Shown: piece after piece, positions 33,736 to 44,293 of the stretch
Position numbering within the stretch: the stretch's first letter is position 1
Layout of the letters: every line of letters starts with the position of its first letter
Assembly: GCA_016722655.1 (NCBI GenBank)
Contig: JADKIR010000004.1
Location: 558,001 to 622,000, forward strand
DNA from: Cytophagaceae bacterium
Lineage (GTDB): Bacteria > Bacteroidota > Bacteroidia > Cytophagales > Spirosomataceae
Length of the DNA: 64,000 nt
Reading direction: 5' to 3'
Notes under the pieces: generated by a model
What the model was told of the DNA's origin: nothing
Database searches by the model: none
The model's input: only the letters and a program-made list of their open reading frames with translations
Program-made: the position numbers and the translations under genes

Positions 33736-36156
33736 CTAATCCACCTTCAAACTCTTAACAGGATTAAGCATGGCTGCTTTTATGACCTGAAAACTCACCA
33801 AAAACAAAACCAAACCAGCGAAAACTAATCCCACAGATAGGAATGAAACCCAGGACAAATCAATGCTGTAGGCGTAGTTTTCCAGCCATTTTTTCATGGA
33901 AAACATAGAAAAAGGCAATGCAAAGAGTACCGCAATGAGGATCAAAACTGAGAATTCTTTGTTGAATAGATTGACAATACTCAAAGTGGTAGCTCCTAAT
34001 ACTTTCCTGATTCCTAGTTCTTTAGTACGGCGAACGATACTTAGTGACACTACACCCAAAATGCCCAAAAGAACAATAAAAATGGCTAGAATCGTAGCTA
34101 ACTGGGCCGCTTTTTTCAGTTGGATTTCGGTTTGATATAGTTTTTGGAGCGTTTCATCAACAAACTTGTATTCAAATGGAGCATTGGGTAAAAGGGTTTT
34201 CCATTTGGCTTCAATGTTTTTAAGAGATTCAGTAGGATTTCCAGGCTGGATTTGGAAATTCAAATATCTGAAGAAATTATTGTCACGCACATGCATGAAG
34301 GCCACAGGTCCGATGGCTTTGTGCATCGACTCAAAATGGAAATTTTTACAAACTCCTGAAATAGTGAAAATTGAAGTTGTAGAATGCATCCTTATATTTT
34401 TTCCAACGGCCTCTTGGGGATTTTTATAACCCAAAGATTTGGCTGCTTCTTCGTTCAATACAATCTGCCCAGTTTGATAAGCCTTTCCATCGGCATTGAA
34501 AAATTGACCATCTAGCATTTTGATTTTATAGGTTTCGGCAAACTTTTCGTCGGTAACCAATAAAGGTGTAAAGACCGCATCGGTTGAGTCCTGCCCCACT
34601 TTGTAAATTCCGTTTGTCTGTCCAAAATTTCCATCGGGAATTACCCACGAGAGGCTGGCACTTTTTACTTCTTTCAATTTCGCCATTTCATTTCTAATGG
34701 TTTCCATTTTGGCCACACCTTCAGGTGACCAATCGCGAGGCACTTTCACACTCAAAACCGAGGATTTGGTGTAACCCAGGTCTTTGGTAAAGAAATAGTT
34801 GACTTGTTTTGAAATAACCAAGGCCCCGCCAAAAACGAAAATGGCAACAGAAAATTGAGAAACTATCAAAGCCCTCCGGAAGAACACGTTTTCTTTTACG
34901 GATTTCAACTTCCCTTTCATGGAATCAACCGAGGGTAAAGTTGACAACACAAAAGCAGGGTAAATACCTGATAGAAAACCAATAAAAAAGGCCAAACCTA
35001 ATCCCGTCAGATAAAAAAATGGAGATGCCGTAAAGATAGAAACGATGTCTTTTTCTAAAATCCCTCCAAAAACTGGGCGGAAGATTTGATACAAAACGAG
35101 CGAAAACAAATAGCTAAACAAAGCAATGAGGATGGATTCTGCCAAAAACTGAAACAACAATTGTTTTTTTGTACTCCCCATCACTTTTCTCACGCCAATT
35201 TCTTTTAGTCTCGTAGAAGCCGCACCTACAAAAATATTGACATAATTGACCACCGACATCAGCAAAATAAAAAGAGCCACCAAAGACAAGGTCCAAACCG
35301 TTTTTCTGACCAAACCACCATTTCCTTCTTGGTAAACATCTTTTATGGGAACTAATTTCGGTATAAGGTTTTCACTGATTTCCGGTGTAGAATGGGTAGC
35401 TACCAATCTAGAAATGGCTTTTTCTACCGCTTCAGGCTTAACGCCTTCTTTTAGTTCTAAATAGTTGGCAATGTATGGATTAAACCAGGAGTCATATTGA
35501 TTTCTTCCGAAAAAATTGGCACTATTAAATGACATGATAACAGGGAGACCGTTCTCTGTTGCGGTAAGATTGGTGATGGAATTGAAAGGTACTTTATCTA
35601 AAACACCGGTTATCGTAAATTCAGCTTTTCCACCTGAAAAAGACTCCACTGTGAGTGAATTTCCGACTACATCGGTCTTTCCAAAATATTTGATGGCTTG
35701 TTCAGAAGAAATCACCATAGAATTGGGCTGGAGCAAAGCTGTACGGCTATCACCATGAAGAAGTGGGAAACCATACATACCCAAAAATGTGGAATCGCCC
35801 AGCTGAACGCTTTCCCGGAAGACTTTTTCTCCTTTCGAAACCACCGTCGAAACGCCATCAAAACGATAATAATTGGACACCAAATTGGGATAATTGTCTT
35901 TGAGAGCCTTTGCCACTGCACCCAAGGCCGTGATTTCGATGCCCATGTTTTCCTTTTTCCATTTGCTCTGAATCATGTATTGGTTTCGAGCATTTTTCAG
36001 GCTACTATTGGTTTGCCATTCACCCCAAACATAGCTCCCAATCAAAAGCGAAAAAGTAAGGCCAATTGAAAGACCAAAAATGGTAATAAAAGAATAAAAC
36101 CTGCGTTTTTTGAGGTTTCTCCAGGCGATTTTCAGGTAGTTTTTGAGCATTTGCAA
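33736..36156 (-). CDS. FtsX/MacB-type ABC permease, paralogue 1
   Basis: The 806-residue permease has the array's common plan: an N-terminal helix at about 18-40, a MacB-type periplasmic domain, three helices at about 285-420, a second periplasmic domain, and three helices at about 690-795. The coupling-helix motifs are RLKEIGVRKVMGS and RTKELGIRKVLGA. The C-terminus is NPVKSLKVD, the most divergent ending of the seven. It is the last member of the array and is cut off from the others by an opposite-strand toxin-antitoxin module. No ATPase domain is present, so it must share one encoded elsewhere. Confidence 0.88.
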   Translation of the reverse strand: MQMLKNYLKIAWRNLKKRRFYSFITIFGLSIGLTFSLLIGSYVWGEWQTNSSLKNARNQYMIQSKWKKENMGIEITALGAVAKALKDNYPNLVSNYYRFDGVSTVVSKGEKVFRESVQLGDSTFLGMYGFPLLHGDSRTALLQPNSMVISSEQAIKYFGKTDVVGNSLTVESFSGGKAEFTITGVLDKVPFNSITNLTATENGLPVIMSFNSANFFGRNQYDSWFNPYIANYLELKEGVKPEAVEKAISRLVATHSTPEISENLIPKLVPIKDVYQEGNGGLVRKTVWTLSLVALFILLMSVVNYVNIFVGAASTRLKEIGVRKVMGSTKKQLLFQFLAESILIALFSYLFSLVLYQIFRPVFGGILEKDIVSIFTASPFFYLTGLGLAFFIGFLSGIYPAFVLSTLPSVDSMKGKLKSVKENVFFRRALIVSQFSVAIFVFGGALVISKQVNYFFTKDLGYTKSSVLSVKVPRDWSPEGVAKMETIRNEMAKLKEVKSASLSWVIPDGNFGQTNGIYKVGQDSTDAVFTPLLVTDEKFAETYKIKMLDGQFFNADGKAYQTGQIVLNEEAAKSLGYKNPQEAVGKNIRMHSTTSIFTISGVCKNFHFESMHKAIGPVAFMHVRDNNFFRYLNFQIQPGNPTESLKNIEAKWKTLLPNAPFEYKFVDETLQKLYQTEIQLKKAAQLATILAIFIVLLGILGVVSLSIVRRTKELGIRKVLGATTLSIVNLFNKEFSVLILIAVLFALPFSMFSMKKWLENYAYSIDLSWVSFLSVGLVFAGLVLFLVSFQVIKAAMLNPVKSLKVD

Positions 36157-36368
36157 AAAGAGAAGTTTCGTTTATTAAAGATAAAAAACAAAACCAAAGA
36201 ACTAAAATGGCTTAACTTTATTTAACTAAAAAATACTTTCACAGTACATCCTAAATTAACATGCAATCGATTATTTTTTATTGAAATAGTAAATTGAATT
36301 GATATTTAGTTTTCTTATTGAACTCACTTCATTTCAATCACAATTACTTAGAAAAATTAAATCTTTAT

Positions 36369-36376
36369 TATATTTG
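36369..36376 (+). promoter_or_regulatory. -7 box (TATATTTG) of the plus-strand PIN module
   Basis: TATATTTG fits TAnnTTTG, 18 bases before the antitoxin start. The PIN module at 56720-57359 has the same octamer upstream. Confidence 0.45.
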
Positions 36377-36393
36377 TTCAAAATGATATAGAT

Positions 36394-36627
36394 ATGGAAA
36401 GGATTGTCTTAGAAGTTGGAGATACCACGGCAAAAAAATGGCGTTTTACTTCTCAAAAAAGAAGGGAGGAGATTGCCAAAAAGATTGAAATAAATTTAGC
36501 TAAAGAACTTATGAATGAATCAAAAGAAGAATTCAAAATGTTTTTAACTGATTTAAGAGATACCATGAAAAACAATGGACTTACCGAGGAAGCACTTTCG
36601 GAAATATTAAAAGATAATGACGAATAA
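36394..36627 (+). CDS. Antitoxin of a PIN-type toxin-antitoxin module
   Basis: The 77-residue, charged, helical protein (MERIVLEVGDTTAKKWRFTS at the start, NNGLTEEALSEILKDNDE at the end) is followed by a PIN toxin gene that it overlaps by 11 bases. The KWRFTSQKRREEI segment could be the DNA-binding part. Antitoxin identity comes mostly from position. It and its partner lie on the strand opposite to the surrounding permease genes. Confidence 0.7.
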   Translation: MERIVLEVGDTTAKKWRFTSQKRREEIAKKIEINLAKELMNESKEEFKMFLTDLRDTMKNNGLTEEALSEILKDNDE

Positions 36628-37027
36628 ATTTGTTATCGATACCAACACACTCATTAGTGGTTCTCTGTTTGCAAATTCCACAACAAGTTTGGCCATTGAT
36701 AAAGCACTAGAAATTGGTGATTTTTATTTTTCAAATGAAACTTTCGAAGAATTTATCAGCGTTTTATTTCGACCAAAATTTGACAAATATTTTACTGATG
36801 AAAACCATAGATGGCTTATTATTGATAGATTTGAGAGGTTTGCAAAATTCAAGAATCCTGAGATTGTAATAGCAGATTGCCGCGATCCAAAGGATAATAA
36901 ATTTTTAGAACTCGCTTGTACAATTAATGCCACTTGCATCATCACCGGCGATGAAGATTTATTGATTTTAAACCCTTATAAAAAAATCCTCATATTAAAT
37001 TCTTCTCAATTTATTGAAAAATTCTAA
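36617..37027 (+). CDS. PIN domain toxin (COG1569 type)
   Basis: The 136-residue protein has the PIN RNase acidic residues: FVIDTNTLISG (first Asp), FEEFISVL (Glu), DCRDPKDNKFLELA (third acid) and ITGDEDLL (last acid). PIN toxins cleave RNA. It stops only two bases before the end of the convergent permease gene at 37030, so the insertion is tight against the permease. The second PIN module of the window is at 56720-57359. Confidence 0.88.
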   Translation: MTNKFVIDTNTLISGSLFANSTTSLAIDKALEIGDFYFSNETFEEFISVLFRPKFDKYFTDENHRWLIIDRFERFAKFKNPEIVIADCRDPKDNKFLELACTINATCIITGDEDLLILNPYKKILILNSSQFIEKF

Positions 37028-37029
37028 GC

Positions 37030-39396
37030 TCACTCTGTTTTCAAACTTCTCACAGGATTCATCAAAGCGGCCCTGATTGAATAATATCCAACTGTAAAAA
37101 GTGCCACGGTTAATATGGAAATAAAGAAAACCCCCATCAATCCCAGATTTAAACCAGCATAATAGGTAAAAACACTTGCTAAAAACCAGTTTTCGATTAT
37201 TCCGATCGGCAATGCGATGAGTCCGGCAAGTACCAGTAATTTTACAAAACCCCATGAAAGTGTTTTAACTATATTCATTACCGAAGCCCCCATAACTTTC
37301 CTGATTCCGATTTCCTTGATGCGTTTTTCGGTACTATAAGTCACCATTCCCAGCAATCCCATTACAGCAATTACAATGATAACGAGAGTTGCTATTCCCA
37401 TCATTTTCATGTCTTCTGAGGGATAGTATCGGTCATAAAGGTCTTTCTCAAACCATGAATAACCCAATTCCTGAAAAGGATAATGTCGCTTCCAAATGAT
37501 TTTCATTTCATTTAAAAATGCATCCTGTGGTGTTTGTTGCCTGGTTTTTATGTTAATAACAGAAAACTGTGCAGGATTGTATTGAAATACAACAGGCTCT
37601 TTTTTAAACTGATAATTGAAATGACAAAAGTCTCTGACCACCCCCGCGACCTGGAGTTCGTTTTTTGAATTGTTAAGATATACAATCTTTCCTATTGCTT
37701 CCTGAGGTGAACCTAATTGCAACCTCCTGACGGCCTGTTCATTAATTAAAACAAAATTTCCGGCTGAGTCTGACTGAGAAACCGGAAGGTTATTACCCGC
37801 AATAAATTTCAGTTTCATGTTTTCAATAAAACCGGCATCCGCAGCATAATAAAAGGTAGATTTATTTTCTTCGTCTGATTTCGTTTTTATGGCGAATTCT
37901 GAAGTGATTCCACCAAAAGGCACCGAAACAAATCCTATTTTTTCTACATTCTTATTTTTTGAAATATCATTAGCCAAAATTGAATAGTTTTTGTCTGCAA
38001 GTGACAAATTAAAAATGCCTTTTCTGTTAAAATTATCATTTTCGGTGGCCATGTATTCAAATTGATTATACAAATGGCCTATCATAAAAATAAAACCAAG
38101 CGATGCCACAAACTGAATAACTATCAATACTTTACGAAATCCAACTTTCCCAAAAGAAACAGGTGAGAGTGTCCCCTTCAGGACTTTCACGGGTTGAAAC
38201 CCAGACAGAATCCAGGCAGGAAGACTTCCCGCCAGTACTCCTACAAACAATGCAAACAATATGAAACCTATCCAAATCAAGGTCTGGTTTTCTACCTCCC
38301 ACGTAACCCAGGGCACCGGAATATAGGTTTTAAGAAACTGCAGGATTAACACTCCTAAAAACAATGAAAACAAAGCGACAATAATTGCCTCAGCTATGAA
38401 TTGAAGCACTAGCTGACTCCTTAATGCCCCAATAACCTTACGAACTCCCACTTCCCTGGACCGACTTAGAGACCTTGCCAAAGTGAGATTGGTGTAGTTA
38501 AAGCCTGCCAAAAGCAGAATCATTAGCGGAATTGAAAAATTAAAATAAATGTCCTGTAAATCTTCAACATAGGGATTATTTCTAAGATCTTCAGTATTAG
38601 GAGAAATATCACTAAGAGACTGAGCTCTGAAACTATTAGATTTTTTTGAAGAGGCAATGAGTAAATTGGACTGTTTCGAAATATTCTTTAAGGCCAATTC
38701 CAAAGTATGAACTTGTGCTTTTTGGGCAATTTTCACAAAAGTAAAAGTCTCTAATGTAGCCCAGGAAGAAGGTTTTAATTGAAAATCGTGAAATTTCTCG
38801 TAAGTAGCCATCGAGACCATCACATCACTTCTGAATTGGGTACCCTTTTTAAAAGCCTTCAACACACCCGTTATTTTAAAAACACCATAAGTCGGATGTG
38901 TTAACACCTGACCTATCGGGTTGGCATCACCATAAAACCTTTGGGCGGTTTCATGACTTAATATCAAACTATTGGGCTCAACCGGAACAGCACCATTATC
39001 GATTTTAAAACCAAAAATCTGGAAGAATGATGGCTCAACATATATCGTATTGACGTTTAAGTTTTTAAGTCTGTTATTGAGCTCCCAACCATATTCCCGT
39101 ACCACTTTGGTTGAGTTTTCAATTCCTGAATAATTATTTTTAATTGTCTCTGACAGCAGATATGGAGATGAAGCAAAATGATTTAAGCCATCCTCGGTAC
39201 TTTTTTCATCGGTTATTATTCTAAAAATCCGGTCAGAATCAGGATGAAAATTATCAAACTCAAAAGCCCCCTGTAGGTGCATAATAGACATCAGGGCAAA
39301 AGGAATGGCCAGACCAAGACCTAAGATATTTATTACTGAAAAGAGTTTATTTTTCCAGAGATTTCTAAACGCTATTTTTATATAATTTCTAAACAT
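37030..39396 (-). CDS. FtsX/MacB-type ABC permease, paralogue 2
   Basis: The 788-residue protein is the shortest of the array. It starts with NYIKIAFRNLWKNKLFSVIN and a helix at about 18-40. Its motifs are REVGVRKVIGALRSQ in the first FtsX block and RIKEIGIRKVMGASV in the second; it ends NPVRSLKTE. Unlike its neighbours, the first periplasmic domain carries a Lys/Ser-rich stretch (ASSKKSNSFRAQSLSD). It is 27 bases downstream of paralogue 3, so the two are cotranscribed. Confidence 0.88.
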   Translation of the reverse strand: MFRNYIKIAFRNLWKNKLFSVINILGLGLAIPFALMSIMHLQGAFEFDNFHPDSDRIFRIITDEKSTEDGLNHFASSPYLLSETIKNNYSGIENSTKVVREYGWELNNRLKNLNVNTIYVEPSFFQIFGFKIDNGAVPVEPNSLILSHETAQRFYGDANPIGQVLTHPTYGVFKITGVLKAFKKGTQFRSDVMVSMATYEKFHDFQLKPSSWATLETFTFVKIAQKAQVHTLELALKNISKQSNLLIASSKKSNSFRAQSLSDISPNTEDLRNNPYVEDLQDIYFNFSIPLMILLLAGFNYTNLTLARSLSRSREVGVRKVIGALRSQLVLQFIAEAIIVALFSLFLGVLILQFLKTYIPVPWVTWEVENQTLIWIGFILFALFVGVLAGSLPAWILSGFQPVKVLKGTLSPVSFGKVGFRKVLIVIQFVASLGFIFMIGHLYNQFEYMATENDNFNRKGIFNLSLADKNYSILANDISKNKNVEKIGFVSVPFGGITSEFAIKTKSDEENKSTFYYAADAGFIENMKLKFIAGNNLPVSQSDSAGNFVLINEQAVRRLQLGSPQEAIGKIVYLNNSKNELQVAGVVRDFCHFNYQFKKEPVVFQYNPAQFSVINIKTRQQTPQDAFLNEMKIIWKRHYPFQELGYSWFEKDLYDRYYPSEDMKMMGIATLVIIVIAVMGLLGMVTYSTEKRIKEIGIRKVMGASVMNIVKTLSWGFVKLLVLAGLIALPIGIIENWFLASVFTYYAGLNLGLMGVFFISILTVALFTVGYYSIRAALMNPVRSLKTE

Positions 39397-39423
39397 TTTT
39401 TTTCGGAAAAAGAAAAATGATTT

Positions 39424-41817
39424 TTACTCTGACTTCAAACTTTTCACAGGGTTCAGCAATGATGCTTTTATGGACTGAAAACTTACTGTAAATATGGCCA
39501 CAGTCAATGTAAATAATCCCGCCACTAAAAACGCCCACCAAGGCATATTGATGTGATAGCTAAACTCATTCAACCAAGTGTTTAAATAAAACCAAGACAA
39601 TGGAGCCGCTAAAAGAAACGCCAGCATTACTAGTTTTATAAAACTGAAAGAAAGTAAACCCACAATACTAGAAATGGAGGCACCCAATACCTTTCTAACT
39701 CCAATCTCTTTGGTTCTTTGTTCGGCCATATAAGCTGCTAAACCAAATAAACCCAAGCAGGCTATTAAGATGGCAACCACCGAAAAGAACAAAACTATGT
39801 CAGAGGTTTTTTTCTCAGCGGCGTACAATTTTGCTACGGCATCGCTTAAAAACGTATATTTAAAAGCTGAATTGGGTAAGTTTTTTTGAAAAATAGATTG
39901 AATGGTTGCTAAATTTTGGCTTAAATCACCTCCTTCCACTTTTATTAAAAGATTTGGCCTTCCTTCAGATGGTTGATTATGAAATCCATAAGCACCAATA
40001 GGTTTATGGAAGTCTTCGAAATGAAAATCCTCTACCACGCCGACGATTTGGGCGTTGTTCCAACCGAAAAGATTGTAGGCGGTTTTACCTATTGCTTGTT
40101 CGGGGGTATATCCATAAAATTTAATGGCAGATTGGTTCAAAACGACCTGCACCATGGTATCCTTAGGAGAAGTTTTAGGAATAAAAGCTTTCCCAGCCAA
40201 AAGTTTCAGACCCAGCGTTTCGAATATCTCGGGTGAGCTGTGATTGGTTTGAACCGAAAAGTTGTTTTCGGGTGCTTCGGGTTTTGTCATGGCTCTCAAA
40301 CTTCCCGACTCAGCCGGTAAAACTTGTGTCCTGGCCAGGCTTTTTACAAAACTTTGAGATTTCAATTCATTCATCAAGCCATCAATCTGTTCTTTACTTT
40401 CGGCAGCTTCAGTTGTAACACTTATGATTTGTTTTACCTCATAACCGAGGTTTTTGTTTTGCATAAAATGAAGCTGATTGTAAAAAACTAAGGTGCATAT
40501 AATTAGAACAATAGAAGCGGAAAATTGCAAAACAACCAGCCCTTTTCTTATACCTTGTGCCGACACTAAATGGTTTTCTTTTCTGCCAAACAATGACAAC
40601 GGTGAAAAAGAAGAAATCAAAAGTGCAGGATAAGAACCAGCCATAACCGCCAAAACTAAAGTAGAGACAGCCAATGTTGCTAAAACTTTCCATTGCAAAA
40701 GTTCTGTTATAGAGACTTGAGTATCGGCCAAATTATTAAAAAAAGGAAGTGCTAAAACCAAAATTATTAGACCCACTACTGTTGAAAACAAGACCATCAG
40801 AAATGATTCTGCATAAAACCGCTTGATTAAACTCCATCGAGATGCTCCCATTACTTTGCTAAGACCCACTTCTTTTTGGTTTTTTTGAGACTGTGCAGTA
40901 GCCAGATTCATGTAATTTACGCAGGCAATAATAAGTATCGCCAGTGCCAAAGCTATCAAAATTTTCACTTGATTGGCATCACCTGACTGCGTGGTGCTCG
41001 AGATAGAAATATGAGTGGAATAGAGATGGATATCTTGCAAAGGTTGTAACCAAAATTTAAACCATTGCTGGTCTTTAGGAATATTTTTGTCTAAAACTGC
41101 ATTTATTTTTTTTGTCAAAGAGGCCAAATCAATGGCTTGATTTAATAGAAAATAGGTCTCGTAGCTGGCATTGCTCCAATGAAGTTCTTTGGATGCCCAT
41201 TGGATGGTGCTAAATGAACCCAACATTTCAGCATCAAGGGTAGAGTTGTTGGGTAAGTCCTCAAAAACCCCTGTAACAGTTACTGTATAATCATTATCAA
41301 TTTTCAGGGTTTTACCAATTGGTTTGGTTTGTCCAAAATATTTTTCAGCTTTTGATTTGCTCAATATGATTTTATTGGGAGCGTCTAATGCTGTTTTTGG
41401 ATTCCCTTCAATAAGATTTATGTCAAAAATATTCAACAGTTCGCCGTCTGTCCAAAACAATTTATTTTCAGAAAACTTGTCGGTATCGGTATTTACAAAG
41501 GCCGTTTTGCCAAAAGAATGTCCCAAAATACGGGCAAAAGATTTTATTTCTGGTAATTCCTTGGTCATGGTAGGCCCTACAATATTGGGTACTGTAGCCC
41601 ATTCATATTGTTGTCCATCAAAACTGGCTGTTTGTCCTATCCTTACTATATTTTGGTAATTTTTGTTGTATTTATCAAAAGATAGCTCTTGATTAATAAA
41701 CAAAGTTAGGAATAGAAAAATAGAGACACCAACTGCCAAACCCAAAAGATTGAGGAAAGAATAAACGCCGTTTTTCTTTAAATTCCTCCAGGCGATTTTG
41801 AAATAGTTCTTAATCAT
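39424..41817 (-). CDS. FtsX/MacB-type ABC permease, paralogue 3
   Basis: The 797-residue protein opens with NYFKIAWRNLKKNGVYSFLN. The first FtsX coupling motif is unusual, QKEVGLSKVMGASRW, with Ser in place of the Arg of GVRK seen in most paralogues. The second is normal, RTKEIGVRKVLGASI. It ends NPVKSLKSE. It is 75 bases downstream of paralogue 4. The Ser change might alter contact with the ATPase, which is speculation. Confidence 0.88.
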   Translation of the reverse strand: MIKNYFKIAWRNLKKNGVYSFLNLLGLAVGVSIFLFLTLFINQELSFDKYNKNYQNIVRIGQTASFDGQQYEWATVPNIVGPTMTKELPEIKSFARILGHSFGKTAFVNTDTDKFSENKLFWTDGELLNIFDINLIEGNPKTALDAPNKIILSKSKAEKYFGQTKPIGKTLKIDNDYTVTVTGVFEDLPNNSTLDAEMLGSFSTIQWASKELHWSNASYETYFLLNQAIDLASLTKKINAVLDKNIPKDQQWFKFWLQPLQDIHLYSTHISISSTTQSGDANQVKILIALALAILIIACVNYMNLATAQSQKNQKEVGLSKVMGASRWSLIKRFYAESFLMVLFSTVVGLIILVLALPFFNNLADTQVSITELLQWKVLATLAVSTLVLAVMAGSYPALLISSFSPLSLFGRKENHLVSAQGIRKGLVVLQFSASIVLIICTLVFYNQLHFMQNKNLGYEVKQIISVTTEAAESKEQIDGLMNELKSQSFVKSLARTQVLPAESGSLRAMTKPEAPENNFSVQTNHSSPEIFETLGLKLLAGKAFIPKTSPKDTMVQVVLNQSAIKFYGYTPEQAIGKTAYNLFGWNNAQIVGVVEDFHFEDFHKPIGAYGFHNQPSEGRPNLLIKVEGGDLSQNLATIQSIFQKNLPNSAFKYTFLSDAVAKLYAAEKKTSDIVLFFSVVAILIACLGLFGLAAYMAEQRTKEIGVRKVLGASISSIVGLLSFSFIKLVMLAFLLAAPLSWFYLNTWLNEFSYHINMPWWAFLVAGLFTLTVAIFTVSFQSIKASLLNPVKSLKSE

Positions 41818-41892
41818 AATTTTAGTTTTTTTTAAAATGAATCTGTGCGTCTGGCATCACAAAAAACTTATATAAAGCATATTATACTTATT

Positions 41893-44289
41893 TTACTCCG
41901 TTTTCAAACTTTTCACCGGATTCATCAAGGCCGTCTTTATCGAATGCCATGACACTGTGAGCAAGGCCACCACAATGGTTACCAATGCCGTAAATACCAT
42001 TATCATAAAATTGAAATTTTCTCTATACGGATAATTTTCCAGCCATTTGGTTGAAGCGAAATAGGCCAACGGAAACGAAAACAGGAACGATAAGGCCACA
42101 AGTTTCAAAAAATCTTTGGAGAGCAAGGCCACTACACTGGAAACGGTTGCTCCCATCACTTTTCTGATTCCAATCTCTTTCATGCGTTTTTCGGCAGAAA
42201 GTGTAGCCAGACCAAACAGACCGATACATGAAATAAAAATGGTCAGAATGGCACCGAAAAGCATGATTTGCTTCCATTTAGCCTCCGATTCATAGTTTTT
42301 AAGGTTTTCACTTTCCTTAATTTTGAAATCATAAGAATTGAGCGGAAATAATTTTTTAAATGAAGCCTCAATGTGCTTAAGGGTTTTGGTCTCCGAGCCC
42401 GGTTTTATTTTGACGAACATCATCCCGTATTGGTTGCCGGGTTTCATTGTAAAAAGTTGAGGTTCGATGGACTGATTTACCGATGCGAAATGGTGATCTT
42501 TTACCACACCAATTACCTGGTATTTGGCGTTATTGTCATACCAAAAATTTACAGTCTGCCCGATTGGATTTTTCCAGCCAGCTTGTTTTACAAAAGTTTC
42601 ATTTACAATAACTGATTGGGTAGAATCAGTTGGATAGTCAGGTGAAAAATTCCTTCCTTGTAAAACTTTGATTTTCAATAAAGGAATATATCGGGTATCC
42701 ACCGTTTCGTAGGCAAAATTCATCTGTTTCTCCCCATTGACCTTGGCGATTGTTCCCCATGAACCCCCATTTTTAGATGCGGTTTCAACAATATCTGGAT
42801 TTTGAAGCAATTCATCTCTGAATAATCTGGCCTCCTGATGCGTCAAATTCCATTTCCCTACCAAAATCAGATTTTTATCCTCATAACCCAGTTCCTTTTT
42901 TGTAAGAAAATTAAATTGAGAAAAAATCGTAAGTGTAGAAATAATGAGAAAAGAGGCCAGTCCAAACTGTAAAACCACCAGACTTTTCTGCAATAAATTT
43001 TTACCGGATAGCATGAACCTGCCATACAATGTAGCCACCGGACTAAAACCCGACAATACTATCGCCGGATAAAAACCAGACAAGAAACTGGTTATAATAA
43101 ATAATAAAAAATACCCTGCAATAAGCTTATAATCAAATAAATAAGACAAAGCCAAAGATTTATTTGCCAGAAAATTGAATTTAGGCAAAACTATCTGTAC
43201 CAATACCAAAGCAAAAATAAAAGAGGCAAAACAGAGTAAAAATGACTCACTCATAAACTGCCAGATTAACTGCTTACGATTACTCCCGACCACTTTTCTT
43301 ACTCCTATTTCTTTTGCTCTTTTCAAAGACCGGGCAACCGTAAGATTGATGAAATTGATGCAGGCAATCAAAAGAATAAAGGCGGCAATTCCACCCAACA
43401 AATAAGAGAAAACGGGATTACTGGCATCCTGAAGGCCATTGGTAGCAACATAGTCGGTGCTGAGATGCATGGCTGACATGGGTTGCAACAAATAGCTGAC
43501 CTTTTCTTTTACGCCAAACTGATCCTGCATCCGCTTATATGCATCCCGGGAATCTTTTTCAAAAACCAGCTTCATTTTAGCTTCAACCTGACTTTGTGTG
43601 GCCTTTGGGTCGATTAATACAAACGTATTCTGGAAAAAATTGAACCAGTTGTCACCATTTTTGTATTCCTCAGCAGCAACTATGTTGGGCAGCAAAAAAT
43701 TGAATTTGATTGAAGAGTTTTGAGGGCATTTTTTAGAAACTCCTGTGATTTGATATTGCACAAATTTATCATCTTCGCTGATTTCCAAATACTTACCCAA
43801 AACATCTGTTGAATGAAAATATTTTTCAGCCATTTCTTCCGAAATCACTATACTTTTTGGATTTTTCAGAGCCGTATGGGGGTCTCCACTTAGCATTGGA
43901 AAAGTAAAAACCGAGAAAAAAGTGCTGTCAGCTGCCAACATTTCTTCACTTTTGACTTCCTGATTTTGCTTGATATTTCTAAAATCACTCTTAACCCGCA
44001 CAAATTCACGAATCTCGGCGATACCCTCTTTGAATTTTGGCCCCTGAAAATGTCCGGTATTTCCATCTTTGCTCTTGACACTTCCATCCGGATTGGACCA
44101 TTGATTTACAACACGATAAATGTTGGGATTATTCTCATGAAATCGATCATAACTGACCTCATCTTTACTGTAAAGAAGTATCAGCATGGCAGCAGAAAGC
44201 CCAATCGAAAGACCCAGCATATTGATAATGCTGTACACCTTATTTCTGGAGAGATTCCTCCACGCGATTTTGAAATAGTTCTTTATCAT
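41893..44289 (-). CDS. FtsX/MacB-type ABC permease, paralogue 4
   Basis: From ATG 44289 the protein has 798 residues; the longer frame to 44301 adds MNKI before the array's common MIKNYFKIAW start. The motifs are RAKEIGVRKVVGSNR and RMKEIGIRKVMGATV, and it ends NPVKSLKTE. It begins four bases after the methyltransferase gene stop, so the two are translated from one message. Confidence 0.88.
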   Translation of the reverse strand: MIKNYFKIAWRNLSRNKVYSIINMLGLSIGLSAAMLILLYSKDEVSYDRFHENNPNIYRVVNQWSNPDGSVKSKDGNTGHFQGPKFKEGIAEIREFVRVKSDFRNIKQNQEVKSEEMLAADSTFFSVFTFPMLSGDPHTALKNPKSIVISEEMAEKYFHSTDVLGKYLEISEDDKFVQYQITGVSKKCPQNSSIKFNFLLPNIVAAEEYKNGDNWFNFFQNTFVLIDPKATQSQVEAKMKLVFEKDSRDAYKRMQDQFGVKEKVSYLLQPMSAMHLSTDYVATNGLQDASNPVFSYLLGGIAAFILLIACINFINLTVARSLKRAKEIGVRKVVGSNRKQLIWQFMSESFLLCFASFIFALVLVQIVLPKFNFLANKSLALSYLFDYKLIAGYFLLFIITSFLSGFYPAIVLSGFSPVATLYGRFMLSGKNLLQKSLVVLQFGLASFLIISTLTIFSQFNFLTKKELGYEDKNLILVGKWNLTHQEARLFRDELLQNPDIVETASKNGGSWGTIAKVNGEKQMNFAYETVDTRYIPLLKIKVLQGRNFSPDYPTDSTQSVIVNETFVKQAGWKNPIGQTVNFWYDNNAKYQVIGVVKDHHFASVNQSIEPQLFTMKPGNQYGMMFVKIKPGSETKTLKHIEASFKKLFPLNSYDFKIKESENLKNYESEAKWKQIMLFGAILTIFISCIGLFGLATLSAEKRMKEIGIRKVMGATVSSVVALLSKDFLKLVALSFLFSFPLAYFASTKWLENYPYRENFNFMIMVFTALVTIVVALLTVSWHSIKTALMNPVKSLKTE

Positions 44290-44293
44290 AATC

